A stretch of 64,000 nucleotides of DNA from Magicicada septendecula (taxonomy: Eukaryota; Arthropoda; Insecta; Hemiptera; Cicadidae). A model generated the notes under the pieces. That model worked only from the letters and a program-made list of their open reading frames with translations, did not search any database and was not told the origin of the DNA. Numbering within the stretch: the first letter of the stretch is position 1; each line of letters starts with the position of its first letter. A program made the position numbers and the translations under genes. Below are positions 23,701 through 37,170 of this stretch, piece after piece. The stretch is from contig CM068372.1 in the NCBI GenBank assembly GCA_034769895.1, forward strand, positions 436,918,958-436,982,957, given 5' to 3'.

Positions 23701-26700
23701 ATTTACTGTCAAGATATCGTATATACGAATGTCATACGTTACGTGCATTCATTAAAAAATACATTCCAAATCCCCGTGTCACTGGTCAGTTCAAAGAAGG
23801 AAATTAATAAATTCCAACTTTTCGCTGCCCAAGACATAAGGAATTCGTATTATGTTTATATTTTCTGTCAAGATATCGTATATACGGATGTCATACGTTA
23901 CATGCATTCTTTAAAAAATATATTCCAAGTCCGCGTGTCACTGGTCAGTTCAAAGAAGGAAATTAATAAATTCCAACTTTTCGCTGCTCAAGACATAAGG
24001 AATTTGTATTATGTTTATATTTTCTGTCAAGATATCGTATATACGAATGTCATACGTTACGTGCATTCATTAAAAAATATATTCCAAGTCCGCGTGTCAC
24101 TGGTCAGTTCAAAGAAGGAAATTAATAAATTCCAAATTTTCGCTGCTCAAGACATAAGGAATTTGTATTATGTTTATATTTTCTTCAAAGATATCGTATA
24201 TACGAATGTCATACGTTACGTGCATTCATTAAAAAATATATTCCAAGTCCGCGTGTCACTGGTCAGTTCAACGAAGGAAATTAATAAATTCCAACTTTTC
24301 GCTGCTCAAGACATAAGGAATTTGTATTATGTTTATATTTACTGTCAAGATATCGTATATACGAATGTCATACGTTACGTGCATTCATTAAAAATACATT
24401 CCAAATCCCCGTGTCTCTGGTCAGTTCAAAGAAGGAAATTAATAAATTCCAACTTTTCGCTGCTCAAGACATAAGGAATTTGTATTATGTTTATATTTTC
24501 TGTCAAGATATCGTATATACGAATGTCATACGTTACATGCATTCATTAAAAAATATATTCCAAGTCCGCCTGTCACTGGTCAGTTCAAAGAAGGAAATCA
24601 ATAAATTCCAACTTTTCTCTGCTAAAGACAGAAGGAATTTGTATTAAGTTTATATTGTCTGTCAAGATATCGTATATACGGATGTCATCCGTTACGTGCA
24701 TTCTTTAAAAAATATATTCCAAATCCGCGTGTCACTGGTCAGTTCAAAGAAGGAAATTAATAAATTCCAAATTTTCGCTGCTCAAGACATGAGGAATTTG
24801 TATTATGTTTATATTTTCTGTCAAGATATCGTATAAAATTATGTCATACGTTACGTGCATTCTTTAAAAAATATATTCCAAGTCCGCGTGTCACTGGTCA
24901 GTTCGAAAAAGGAAATTAATAAATTCCAACTTTTCGCTGCTCAAGACATAAGGATTTTGTATTAGGTTTATATTTTCTGCAAAGATATCGTATATACGAA
25001 TGTCATACGTTACGCGCATTCATCAAAAAATATATTCCAAGTCCGCGTGTCACTGGTCAGTTCAACGAAGGAAATTAATAAATTCCAAATTTTCGCTGCT
25101 CAAGACATAAGGAATTTGTATTAAGTTTATATTTTCTGTCAAGATATTGTATATACGAATGCCATACGTTACGTGCAATCAATAAAAAATATATTCCAAG
25201 TCCGCATGTTTCTGGTCAGTTCAAACAAGGAAATTAATAAATTCCAACTTTTCGCTGCTCAAGACATAATGAATTTGTATTATGTTTATATTTACTGTCA
25301 AGATATCGTATATACGAATGTCATACGTTACGTGCATTCATTAAAAATACATTCCAAATCCCCGTGTCTCTGGTCAGTTCAAAGAAGGAAATTAATAAAT
25401 TCCAACTTTTCGCTGCTCAAGACATAAGGAATTTGTATTATGTTTATATTTTCTGTCAAGATATCGTATATACGAATGTCATACGTTACATGCATTCATT
25501 AAAAAATATATTCCAAGTCCGCCTGTCACTGGTCAGTTCAAAGAAGGAAATCAATAAATTCCAACTTTTCTCTGCTAAAGACAGAAGGAATTTGTATTAA
25601 GTTTATATTGTCTGTCAAGATATCGTATATACGGATGTCATCCGTTACGTGCATTCTTTAAAAAATATATTCCAAATCCGCGTGTCACTGGTCAGTTCAA
25701 AGAAGGAAATTAATAAATTCCAAATTTTCGCTGCTCAAGACATGAGGAATTTGTATTATGTTTATATTTTCTGTCAAGATATCGTATAAAATTATGTCAT
25801 ACGTTACGTGCATTCTTTAAAAAATATATTCCAAGTCCGCGTTTCACTGGTCAGTTCAAAGAAGGAAATTAATAAATTCCAACATTCGCTGCTCAAGACA
25901 TAAGGAATTTGTATTATGTTTATATTTTCTGTCAAGATATCGTATATACGGATGTCATACGTTACGTGCATTCATTAAAAAATATATTCCAAATCCGCGT
26001 GTCACTGGTCAGTTCAAAGAAGGAAATTATTAAATTCCAACTTTTCGCTGCTCAAGACATAACGAATTTGTATTATGTTTATATTTTCTGTCAAGATATC
26101 GTATATACGGATGTCATACGTTACGTGCATTCTTTAAAAAATATATTCCAAGTCCGCGTGTCACTGGTCAGTTCGAAAAAGGAAATTAATAAATTCCAAA
26201 TTTTCGCTGCTCAAGACATAAGGAATTTGTATTATGTTTATATTTTCTGCAAAGATATCGTATATACGAATGTCATACGTTACGCGCATGCATTAAAAAA
26301 TATATTCCAAGTCCGCGTGTCACTGGTCAGTTCAACGAAGGAAATTAATAAATTCCAAATTTTCGCTGCTCAAGACATAAGGAATTTGTATTAAGTTTAT
26401 ATTTTCTGTCAAGATATCGTATATACGTATGTCATACGTTACGTGCAATCAATAAAAAAAATATTCCAAGTCCGCATTTCTCTGGTCAGTTCAAAGAAGG
26501 AAATTAATAAATTCCAACTTTTCGCTGCTCAAGACATAATGAATTTGTATTATGTTTATATTTACTGTCAAGATATCGTATATACGAATGTCATACGTTT
26601 CGTGCATTCATTAACAAATATATTCCAAATCCCCATGTCACTGGTCAGTTCAAAGAAGGAAATTAATAAATTCCAACTTTTCGCTGCCCAAGACATAAGG

Positions 26701-29401
26701 AATTCGTATTATGTTTATATTTTCTGTCAAGATATCGTATATACGGATGTCATACGTTACGTGCATTCTTTAAAAAATATATTCCAAGTCCGCGTGTCAC
26801 TGGTCAGTTCAAAGAAAGAAATTAATAAATTCCAACTTTTCGCTGCTCAAGACATAAGGTATTTGTATTATGTTTATATTTTCTGTCAAGAAATCGGATA
26901 TACGGATGTCATACGTTACGTGCATTCTTCAAAAATTATATTCCAAGTCCGCGTGTCACTGGTCAGTTCAAAGAAGGAAATTAATAAATTCCAACATTTC
27001 GCTGCTCAAGACATAAGGAATTTGTATTATGTTTATATTTTCTTCAAAGATATCGTATATACGAATGTCATACGTTACGTGCATTCATTAAAAAATATAT
27101 TCCAAGTCCGCGTGTCACTGGTCAGTTCAACGAAGGAAATTAATAAATTCCAACTTTTCGCTGCTCAAGACATAAGGAATTTGTATTATGTTTATATTTT
27201 CTGTCAAGATATCGTATATACGGATGTCATACGGTACGTGCATTCTTCAAAAAATATATTCCAAGTCCGCGTGTCACTGGTCAGTTCAAAGAAGGAAATT
27301 AATAAATTCCAACTTTTCGCTGCTCAAGACATAAGGAATTTGTATTATGTTTATATTTTCTGTCAAGATATCGTATATACGGATGTCATACGTTACGTGC
27401 AATCTTTAAAAAATATATTCCAAGTCCGCGTGTCACTGGTCAGTTCAAAGAAGGAAATTAATAAATTCCAACTTTTCGCTGCTCAAGACATAAGGAATTT
27501 GTATTAAGTTTATATTTTCTGTCTAGATATCGTATATATAGGGATGTCATACGTTACGTGCATTCTTTAAAAAATATATTCCAAGTCCGCGTGTCACTGG
27601 TCAGTTCAAAGAAGGAAATTAATAAATTCCAACTTTTCGCTGCTCAAGACATGAGGAATTTGTATTATGTTTATATTTTCTGTCAAGATATCGTATCTAA
27701 GGATGTCATACGTTACGTGCATTCTTTAAAAAATATATTCCAAGTCCGCGTGTCACTGGTCAGTTCAAAGAAGGAAATTAATAAATTCCAAATTTTCGCT
27801 GCTCAAGACATAAGGAATTCGTATTATGTTTATATTTTCTGTCAAGATATCGTATATACGAATGTCATACGTTACGTGCATTCATTAAAAAATATATTCC
27901 AAGTCCGCGTGTCACTGGTCAGTTCAAAGAAGGAAATTAATAAATTCCAACTTTTCTCTGCTAAAGACAGAAGGAATTTGTATTAAGTTTATATTGTCTG
28001 TCAAGATATCGTATATACGGATGTCATACGTTACGTGCATTCTTTAAAAAATATATTCCAAATCCGCGTGTCACTGGTCAGTTCAAAGAAGGAAATTAAT
28101 AAATTCCAAATTTTCGCTGCTCAAGACATGAGGAATTTGTATTATGTTTATATTTTCTGTCAAGATATCGTATAAAATTATGTCATACGTTACGTGCATT
28201 CTTTAAAATATATATATTCCAAGTCCCCGTTTCACTGGTCAGTTCAAAGTAGGAAAATAATCAATTCCAACTTTTCGCTGCTCAAGACATAAGGAATTTG
28301 TATTATGTTTATATTTTCTGTCAAGATATCGTATATACGGATGTCATACGTTACGTGCATTCATTAAAAAATATATTCCAAATCCGCGTGTCACTGGTCA
28401 GTTCAACGAAGGAAATTAATAAATTCCAAATTTTCGCTGCTCAAGACATAAGGAATTTGTATTAAGTTTATATTTTCTGTCAAGATATTGTATATACGAA
28501 TGCCATACGTTACGTGCAATCAATAAAAAATATATTCCAAGTCCGCATGTTTCTGGTCAGTTCAAACAAGGAAATTAATAAATTCCAACTTTTCGCTGCT
28601 CAAGACATAATGAATTTGTATTATGTTTATATTTACTGTCAAGATATCGTATATACGAATGTCATACGTTACGTGCATTCATTAAAAAATACATTCCAAA
28701 TCCCCGTGTCACTGGTCAGTTCAAAGAAGGAAATTAATAAATTCCAACTTTTCGCTGCCCAAGACATAAGGAATTCGTATTATGTTTATATTTTCTGTCA
28801 AGATATCGTATATACGGATGTCATACGTTACATGCATTCTTTAAAAAATATATTCCAAGTCCGCGTGTCACTGGTCAGTTCAAAGAAGGAAATTAATAAA
28901 TTCCAACTTTTCGCTGCTCAAGACATAAGGAATTTGTATTATGTTTATATTTTCTGTCAAGATATCGTATATACGAATGTCATACGTTACGTGCATTCAT
29001 TAAAAAATATATTCCAAGTCCGCGTGTCACTGGTCAGTTCAAAGAAGGAAATTAATAAATTCCAAATTTTCGCTGCTCAAGACATAAGGAATTTGTATTA
29101 TGTTTATATTTTCTTCAAAGATATCGTATATACGAATGTCATACGTTACGTGCATTCATTAAAAAATATATTCCAAGTCCGCGTGTCACTGGTCAGTTCA
29201 ACGAAGGAAATTAATAAATTCCAACTTTTCGCTGCTCAAGACATAAGGAATTTGTATTATGTTTATATTTTCTGTCAAGATATCGTATATACGGATGTCA
29301 TACGGTACGTGCATTCTTCAAAAAATATATTCCAAGTCCGCGTGTCACTGTTCAGTTCAAAGAAGGAAATTAATAAATTCCAAATTTTCGCTGCTCAAGA
29401 C
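17010..29401. repeat. Large block R2 (second copy of the ~14-kb super-repeat)
   Basis: R2 is the partner of R1 (see offsets there). It shares all R1 indel markers in order: +2 atatatattcc near 17,387 and 20,091; -1 aaaaatacattcc near 18,185, 20,888, 24,389 and 25,342; -1 caacattcgctg near 21,430 and 25,880; +2 gtatatataggg near 22,602 and 27,532. Private changes include ggtctgttc near 18,375, gatacacgg near 19,265, gctcaagccat near 20,966, aattcgaac near 23,655, and a cluster near 26,450-26,620 (aaaaaaaatattcc, gtttcgtgc, ttaacaaat). It ends near 29,401, where acatgagg in R1 is replaced by acataagg and the sequence switches to another order. Confidence 0.8.
24321..25841. repeat. 6-monomer tandem duplication (953 bp) inside R2
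   Basis: This is the R2 counterpart of 10,640-12,160 (offset 13,681). It has the same gcctgtcac, aaatcaataaattcc and tctctgctaaag markers repeated 953 bp apart, so the 6-mer duplication predates the R1/R2 duplication. A private change is ataaggattttg near 24,950 (ataaggaatttg elsewhere; the R1 partner near 11,270 instead reads ataaagaatttg). Confidence 0.75.
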
Positions 29402-30304
29402 ATAAGGAATTTGTATTATGTTTATATTTTCTGTCAAGATATCGTATATACGAATGTCATACGTTACGTGCATTCATTAAAAAATATATTCCAAGTCCGC
29501 GTGTCACTGGTCAGTTCAAAGAAGGAAATTAATAAATTCCAACTTTTCTCTGCTAAAGACAGAAGGAATTTGTATTAAGTTTATATTGTCTGTCAAGATA
29601 TCGTATATACGGATGTCATACGTTACGTGCATTCTTTAAAAAATATATTCCAAATCCGCGTGTCACTGGTCAGTTCAAAGAAGGAAATTAATAAATTCCA
29701 AATTTTCGCTGCTCAAGACATGAGGAATTTGTATTATGTTTATATTTTCTGTCAAGATATCGTATAAAATTATGTCATACGTTACGTGCATTCTTTAAAA
29801 AATATATATTCCAAGTCCCCGTTTCACTGGTCAGTTCAAAGAAGGAAATTAATAAATTCCAACTTTTCGCTGCTCAAGACATAAGGAATTTGTATTATGT
29901 TTATATTTTCTGTCAAGATATCGTATATACGGATGTCATACGTTACGTGCATTCATTAAAAAATATATTCCAAATCCGCGTGTCACTGGTCAGTTCAAAG
30001 AAGGAAATTAATAAATTCCAACTTTTCGCTGCTCAAGACATAAGGAATTTGTATTATGTTTATATTTTCTGTCAAGATATCGTATATACGGATGTCATAA
30101 GTTACGTGCATTCTTTAAAAAATATATTCCAAGTCCGCGTGTCACTGGTCAGTTCGAAAAAGGAAATTAATAAATTCCAACTTTTCGCTGCTCAAGACAT
30201 AAGGAATTTGTATTAGGTTTATATTTTCTGCAAAGATATCATATATACGAATGTCATACGTTACGCGCATTCATTAAAAAATATATTCCAAGTCCGCGTG
30301 TCAC
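28395..30304. repeat. 12-monomer tandem duplication (1910 bp), copy 1
   Basis: This copy matches 1910 bp downstream (12 x 159 + 2): 28,514 to 30,424 and 29,890 to 31,800. The 354-codon open stretches beginning at 28,514 and 30,424 read identically over more than 1 kb. The only difference I noticed is ggaaattaataaattcc near 28,409 against ggaaattacaaaattcc near 30,320. Confidence 0.85.
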
Positions 30305-32505
30305 TGGTCAGTTCAACGAAGGAAATTACAAAATTCCAAATTTTCGCTGCTCAAGACATAAGGAATTTGTATTAAGTTTATATTTTCTGTCAAGATATTG
30401 TATATACGAATGCCATACGTTACGTGCAATCAATAAAAAATATATTCCAAGTCCGCATGTTTCTGGTCAGTTCAAACAAGGAAATTAATAAATTCCAACT
30501 TTTCGCTGCTCAAGACATAATGAATTTGTATTATGTTTATATTTACTGTCAAGATATCGTATATACGAATGTCATACGTTACGTGCATTCATTAAAAAAT
30601 ACATTCCAAATCCCCGTGTCACTGGTCAGTTCAAAGAAGGAAATTAATAAATTCCAACTTTTCGCTGCCCAAGACATAAGGAATTCGTATTATGTTTATA
30701 TTTTCTGTCAAGATATCGTATATACGGATGTCATACGTTACATGCATTCTTTAAAAAATATATTCCAAGTCCGCGTGTCACTGGTCAGTTCAAAGAAGGA
30801 AATTAATAAATTCCAACTTTTCGCTGCTCAAGACATAAGGAATTTGTATTATGTTTATATTTTCTGTCAAGATATCGTATATACGAATGTCATACGTTAC
30901 GTGCATTCATTAAAAAATATATTCCAAGTCCGCGTGTCACTGGTCAGTTCAAAGAAGGAAATTAATAAATTCCAAATTTTCGCTGCTCAAGACATAAGGA
31001 ATTTGTATTATGTTTATATTTTCTTCAAAGATATCGTATATACGAATGTCATACGTTACGTGCATTCATTAAAAAATATATTCCAAGTCCGCGTGTCACT
31101 GGTCAGTTCAACGAAGGAAATTAATAAATTCCAACTTTTCGCTGCTCAAGACATAAGGAATTTGTATTATGTTTATATTTTCTGTCAAGATATCGTATAT
31201 ACGGATGTCATACGGTACGTGCATTCTTCAAAAAATATATTCCAAGTCCGCGTGTCACTGTTCAGTTCAAAGAAGGAAATTAATAAATTCCAAATTTTCG
31301 CTGCTCAAGACATAAGGAATTTGTATTATGTTTATATTTTCTGTCAAGATATCGTATATACGAATGTCATACGTTACGTGCATTCATTAAAAAATATATT
31401 CCAAGTCCGCGTGTCACTGGTCAGTTCAAAGAAGGAAATTAATAAATTCCAACTTTTCTCTGCTAAAGACAGAAGGAATTTGTATTAAGTTTATATTGTC
31501 TGTCAAGATATCGTATATACGGATGTCATACGTTACGTGCATTCTTTAAAAAATATATTCCAAATCCGCGTGTCACTGGTCAGTTCAAAGAAGGAAATTA
31601 ATAAATTCCAAATTTTCGCTGCTCAAGACATGAGGAATTTGTATTATGTTTATATTTTCTGTCAAGATATCGTATAAAATTATGTCATACGTTACGTGCA
31701 TTCTTTAAAAAATATATATTCCAAGTCCCCGTTTCACTGGTCAGTTCAAAGAAGGAAATTAATAAATTCCAACTTTTCGCTGCTCAAGACATAAGGAATT
31801 TGTATTATGTTTATATTTTCTGTCAAGATATCGTATATACGGATGTCATACGTTACGTGCATTCATTAAAAAATATATTCCAAATCCGCGTGTCACTGGT
31901 CAGTTCAAAGAAGGAAATTAATAAATTCCAACTTTTCGCTGCTCAAGACATAAGGAATTTGTATTATGTTTATATTTTCTGTCAAGATATCGTATATACG
32001 GATGTCATAAGTTACGTGCATTCTTTAAAAAATATATTCCAAGTCCGCGTGTCACTGGTCAGTTCGAAAAAGGAAATTAATAAATTCCAACTTTTCGCTG
32101 CTCAAGACATAAGGAATTTGTATTAGGTTTATATTTTCTGCAAAGATATCATATATACGAATGTCATACGTTACGCGCATTCATTAAAAAATATATTCCA
32201 AGTCCGCGTGTCACTGGTCAGTTCAACGAAGGAAATTACAAAATTCCAAATTTTCGCTGCTCAAGACATAAGGAATTTGTATTAAGTTTATATTTTCTGT
32301 CAAGATATTGTATATACGAATGCCATACGTTACGTGCAATCAATAAAAAATATATTCCAAGTCCGCATGTTTCTGGTCAGTTCAAACAAGGAAATTAATA
32401 AATTCCAACTTTTCGCTGCTCAAGACATAATGAATTTGTATTATGTTTATATTTACTGTCAAGATATCGTATATACGAATGTCATACGTTACGTGCATTC
32501 ATTAA
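30305..32505. repeat. 12-monomer tandem duplication (1910 bp), copy 2 plus partial third copy
   Basis: The second copy occupies about 30,305-32,214 and a partial third continues to about 32,505. There the sequence has the 1-bp deletion aaaaatacattcc, while the second copy near 30,597 does not. The variant ggaaattacaaaattcc near 30,320 and again near 32,230 marks the start of copies 2 and 3 and is not seen elsewhere in the window. Confidence 0.8.
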
Positions 32506-35500
32506 AAATACATTCCAAATCCCCGTGTCACTGGTCAGTTCAAAGAAGGAAATTAATAAATTCCAACTTTTCGCTGCCCAAGACATAAGGAATTCGTATT
32601 ATGTTTATATTTTCTGTCAAGATATCGTATATACGGATGTCATACGTTACGTGCATTCATTAAAATATATATTCCAAATCCGCGTGTCACTGGTCAGTTC
32701 AAAGAAGGAAATTAATAAATTCCAACTTTTCGCTGCTCAAGACATAACGAATTTGTATTATGTTTATATTTTCTGTCAAGATATCGTATATACGGATGTC
32801 ATACGTTACGTGCATTCTTTAAAAAATATATTCCAAGTCCGCGTGTCACTGGTCAGTTCGAAAAAGGAAATTAATAAATTCCAAATTTTCGCTGCTCAAG
32901 ACATAAGGAATTTGTATTATGTTTATATTTTCTGCAAAGATATCGTATATACGAATGTCATACGTTACGCGCATGCATTAAAAAATATATTCCAAGTCCG
33001 CGTGTCACTGGTCAGTTCAACGAAGGAAATTAATAAATTCCAAATTTTCGCTGCTCAAGACATAAGGAATTTGTATTAAGTTTATATTTTCTGTCAAGAT
33101 ATCGTATATACGTATGTCATACGTTACGTGCAATCAATAAAAAATATATTCCAAGTCCGCATTTCTCTGGTCAGTTCAAAGAAGGAAATTAATAAATTCC
33201 AACTTTTCGCTGCTCAAGACATAATGAATTTGTATTATGTTTATATTTACTGTCAAGATATCGTATATACGAATGTCATACGTTACGTGCATTCATTAAA
33301 AAATATATTCCAAATCCCCATGTCACTGGTCAGTTCAAAGAAGGAAATTTATAAATTCCAACTTTTCGCTGCCCAAGACATAAGGAATTCGTATTATGTT
33401 TATATTTTCTGTCAAGATATCGTATATACGGATGTCATACGTTACGTGCATTCTTTAAAAATATATTCCAAGTCCGCGTGTCACTGGTCAGTTCAAAGAA
33501 AGAAGTTAATAAATTCCAACTTTTCGCTGCTCAAGACATAAGGTATTTGTATTATGTTTATATTTTCTGTCAAGAAATCGGATATACGGGTGTCATACGT
33601 TACGTGCATTCTTCAAAAATTATATTCCAAGTCCGCGTGTCACTGGTCAGTTCAAAGAAGGAAATTAATAAATTCCAACATTTCGCTGCTCAAGACATAA
33701 GGAATTTGTATTATGTTTATATTTTCTTCAAAGATATCGTATATACGAATGTCATACGTTACGTGCATTCATTAAAAAATATATTCCAAGTCCGCGTGTC
33801 ACTGGTCAGTTCAACGAAGGAAATTAATAAATTCCAACTTTTCGCTGCTCAAGACATAAGGAATTTGTATTATGTTTATATTTTCTGTCAAGATATCGTA
33901 TATACGGATGTCATACGGTACGTGCATTCTTCAAAAAATATATTCCAAGTCCGCGTGTCACTGGTCAGTTCAAAGAAGGAAATTAATAAATTCCGAATTT
34001 TCGCTGCTCAAGACATAAGGAATTTGTATTATGTTTATATTTTCTGTCAAGATATCGTATATACTAATGTCATACGTTACGTGCATTCATTAAAAAATAT
34101 ATTCCAAGTCCGCGTGTCACTGGTCAGTTCAAAGAAGGAAATTAATAAATTCCAACTTTTCTCTGCTAAAGACAGAAGGAATTTGTATTAAGTTTATATT
34201 GTCTGTCAAGATATCGTATATACGGATGTCATACGTTACGTGCATTCTTTAAAAAATATATTCCAAATCCGCGTGTCACTGGTCAGTTCAAAGAAGGAAA
34301 TTAATAAATTCCAAATTTTCGCTGCTCAAGACATGAGGAATTTGTATTATGTTTATATTTTCTGTCAAGATATCGTATAAAATTATGTCATACGTTACGT
34401 GCATTCTTTAAAAAATATATATTCCAAGTCCTCGTTTCACTGGTCAGTTCAAAGAAGGAAATTAATAAATTCCAACTTTTCGCTGCTCAAGACATAAGGA
34501 ATTTGTATTATGTTTATATTTTCTGTCAAGATATCGTATATACGGATGTCATACGTTACGTGCATTCATTAAAAAATATATTCCAAATCCGCGTGTCACT
34601 GGTCAGTTCAAAGAAGGAAATTAATAAATTCCAACTTTTCGCTGCTCAAGACATAAGGAATTTGTATTATGTTTATATTTTCTGTCAAGATATCGTATAT
34701 ACGGATGTCATACGTTACGTGCATTCTTTAAAAAATATATTCCAAGTCCGCGTGTCACTGGTCAGTTCGAAAAAGGAAATTAATAAATTCCAACTTTTCG
34801 CTGCTCAAGACATAAGGAATTTGTATTAGGTTTATATTTTCTGCAAAGATATCGTATATACGAATGTCATACGTTACGCGCATTCATCAAAAAATATATT
34901 CCAAGTCCGCGTGTCACTGGTCAGTTCAACGAAGGAAATTAATAAATTCCAAATTTTCGCTGCTCAAGACATAAGGAATTTGTATTAAGTTTATATTTTC
35001 TGTCAAGATATTGTATATACGAATGCCATACGTTACGTGCAATCAATAAAAAATATATTCCAAGTCCGCATGTTTCTGGTCAGTTCAAACAAGGAAATTA
35101 ATAAATTCCAACTTTTCGCTGCTCAAGACATAATGAATTTGTATTATGTTTATATTTACTGTCAAGATATCGTATATACGAATGTCATACGTTACGTGCA
35201 TTCATTAAAAATACATTCCAAATCCCCGTGTCTCTGGTCAGTTCAAAGAAGGAAATTAATAAATTCCAACTTTTCGCTGCTCAAGACATAAGGAATTTGT
35301 ATTATGTTTATATTTTCTGTCAAGATATCGTATATACGAATGTCATACGTTACATGCATTCATTAAAAAATATATTCCAAGTCCGCGTGTCACTGGTCAG
35401 TTCAAAGAAGGAAATCAATAAATTCCAACTTTTCTCTGCTAAAGACAGAAGGAATTTGTATTAAGTTTATATTGTCTGTCAAGATATCGTATATACGGAT

Positions 35501-37170
35501 GTCATCCGTTACGTGCATTCTTTAAAAAATATATTCCAAATCCGCGTGTCACTGGTCAGTTCAAAGAAGGAAATTAATAAATTCCAAATTTTCGCTGCTC
35601 AAGACATGAGGAATTTGTATTATGTTTATATTTTCTGTCAAGATATCGTATAAAATTATGTCATACGTTACGTGCATTCTTTAAAAAATATATTCCAAGT
35701 CCGCGTTTCACTGGTCAGTTCAAAGAAGGAAATTAATAAATTCCAACATTCGCTGCTCAAGACATAAGGAATTTGTATTATGTTTATATTTTCTGTCAAG
35801 ATATCGTATATACGGATGTCATACGTTACGTGCATTCATTAAAAAATATATTCCAAATCCGCGTGTCACTGGTCAGTTCAAAGAAGGAAATTATTAAATT
35901 CCAACTTTTCGCTGCTCAAGACATAACGAATTTGTATTATGTTTATATTTTCTGTCAAGATATCGTATATACGGATGTCATACGTTACGTGCATTCTTTA
36001 AAAAATATATTCCAAGTCCGCGTGTCACTGGTCAGTTCGAAAAAGGAAATTAATAAATTCCAAATTTTCGCTGCTCAAGACATAAGGAATTTGTATTATG
36101 TTTATATTTTCTGCAAAGATATCGTATATACGAATGTCATACGTTACGCGCATGCATTAAAAAATATATTCCAAGTCCGCGTGTCACTGGTCAGTTCAAC
36201 GAAGGAAATTAATAAATTCCAAATTTTCGCTGCTCAAGACATAAGGAATTTGTATTAAGTTTATATTTTCTGTCAAGATATCGTATATACGTATGTCATA
36301 CGTTACGTGCAATCAATAAAAAATATATTCCAAGTCCGCATTTCTCTGGTCAGTTCAAAGAAGGAAATTAATAAATTCCAACTTTTCGCTGCTCAAGACA
36401 TAATGAATTTGTATTATGTTTATATTTACTGTCAAGATATCGTATATACGAATGTCATACGTTACGTGCATTCATTAAAAAATATATTCCAAATCCCCAT
36501 GTCACTGGTCAGTTCAAAGAAGGAAATTAATAAATTCCAACTTTTCGCTGCCCAAGACATAAGGAATTCGTATTATGTTTATATTTTCTGTCAAGATATC
36601 GTATATACGGATGTCATACGTTACGTGCATTCTTTAAAAAATATATTCCAATTCCGCGTGTCACTGGTCAGTTCAAAGAAAGAAATTAATAAATTCCAAC
36701 TTTTCGCTGCTCAAGACATAAGGTATTTGTATTATGTTTATATTTTCTGTCAAGAAATCGGATATACGGATGTCATACGTTACGTGCATTCTTCAAAAAT
36801 TATATTCCAAGTCCGCGTGTCACTGGTCAGTTCAAAGAAGGAAATTAATAAATTCCAACATTTCGCTGCTCAAGACATAAGGAATTTGTATTATGTTTAT
36901 ATTTTCTTCAAAGATATCGTATATACGAATGTCATACGTTACGTGCATTCATTAAAAAATATATTCCAAGTCCGCGTGTCACTGGTCAGTTCAACGAAGG
37001 AAATTAATAAATTCCAACTTTTCGCTGCTCAAGACATAAGGAATTTGTATTATGTTTATATTTTCTGTCAAGATATCGTATATACGGATGTCATACGGTA
37101 CGTGCATTCTTCAAAAAATATATTCCAAGTCCGCGTGTCACTGGTCAGTTCAAAGAAGGAAATTAATAAA
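31600..37170. repeat. Large block R3 (partial third copy of the ~14-kb super-repeat)
   Basis: R3 matches R2 at a constant offset of 14,317 bp (90 x 159 + 7) from about 17,285 to 22,540. From there to about 37,170 it follows R1 (offset 28,316) and retains caacatttcgctg and the following monomers that R2 has lost. It therefore resembles the ancestral order better than R2 in that part. Private changes include ttaaaatatatattcc near 32,665, gaagttaat near 33,504, acgggtgtc near 33,588, ttccgaatt near 34,003 and caattccgcg near 36,650. Confidence 0.8.
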
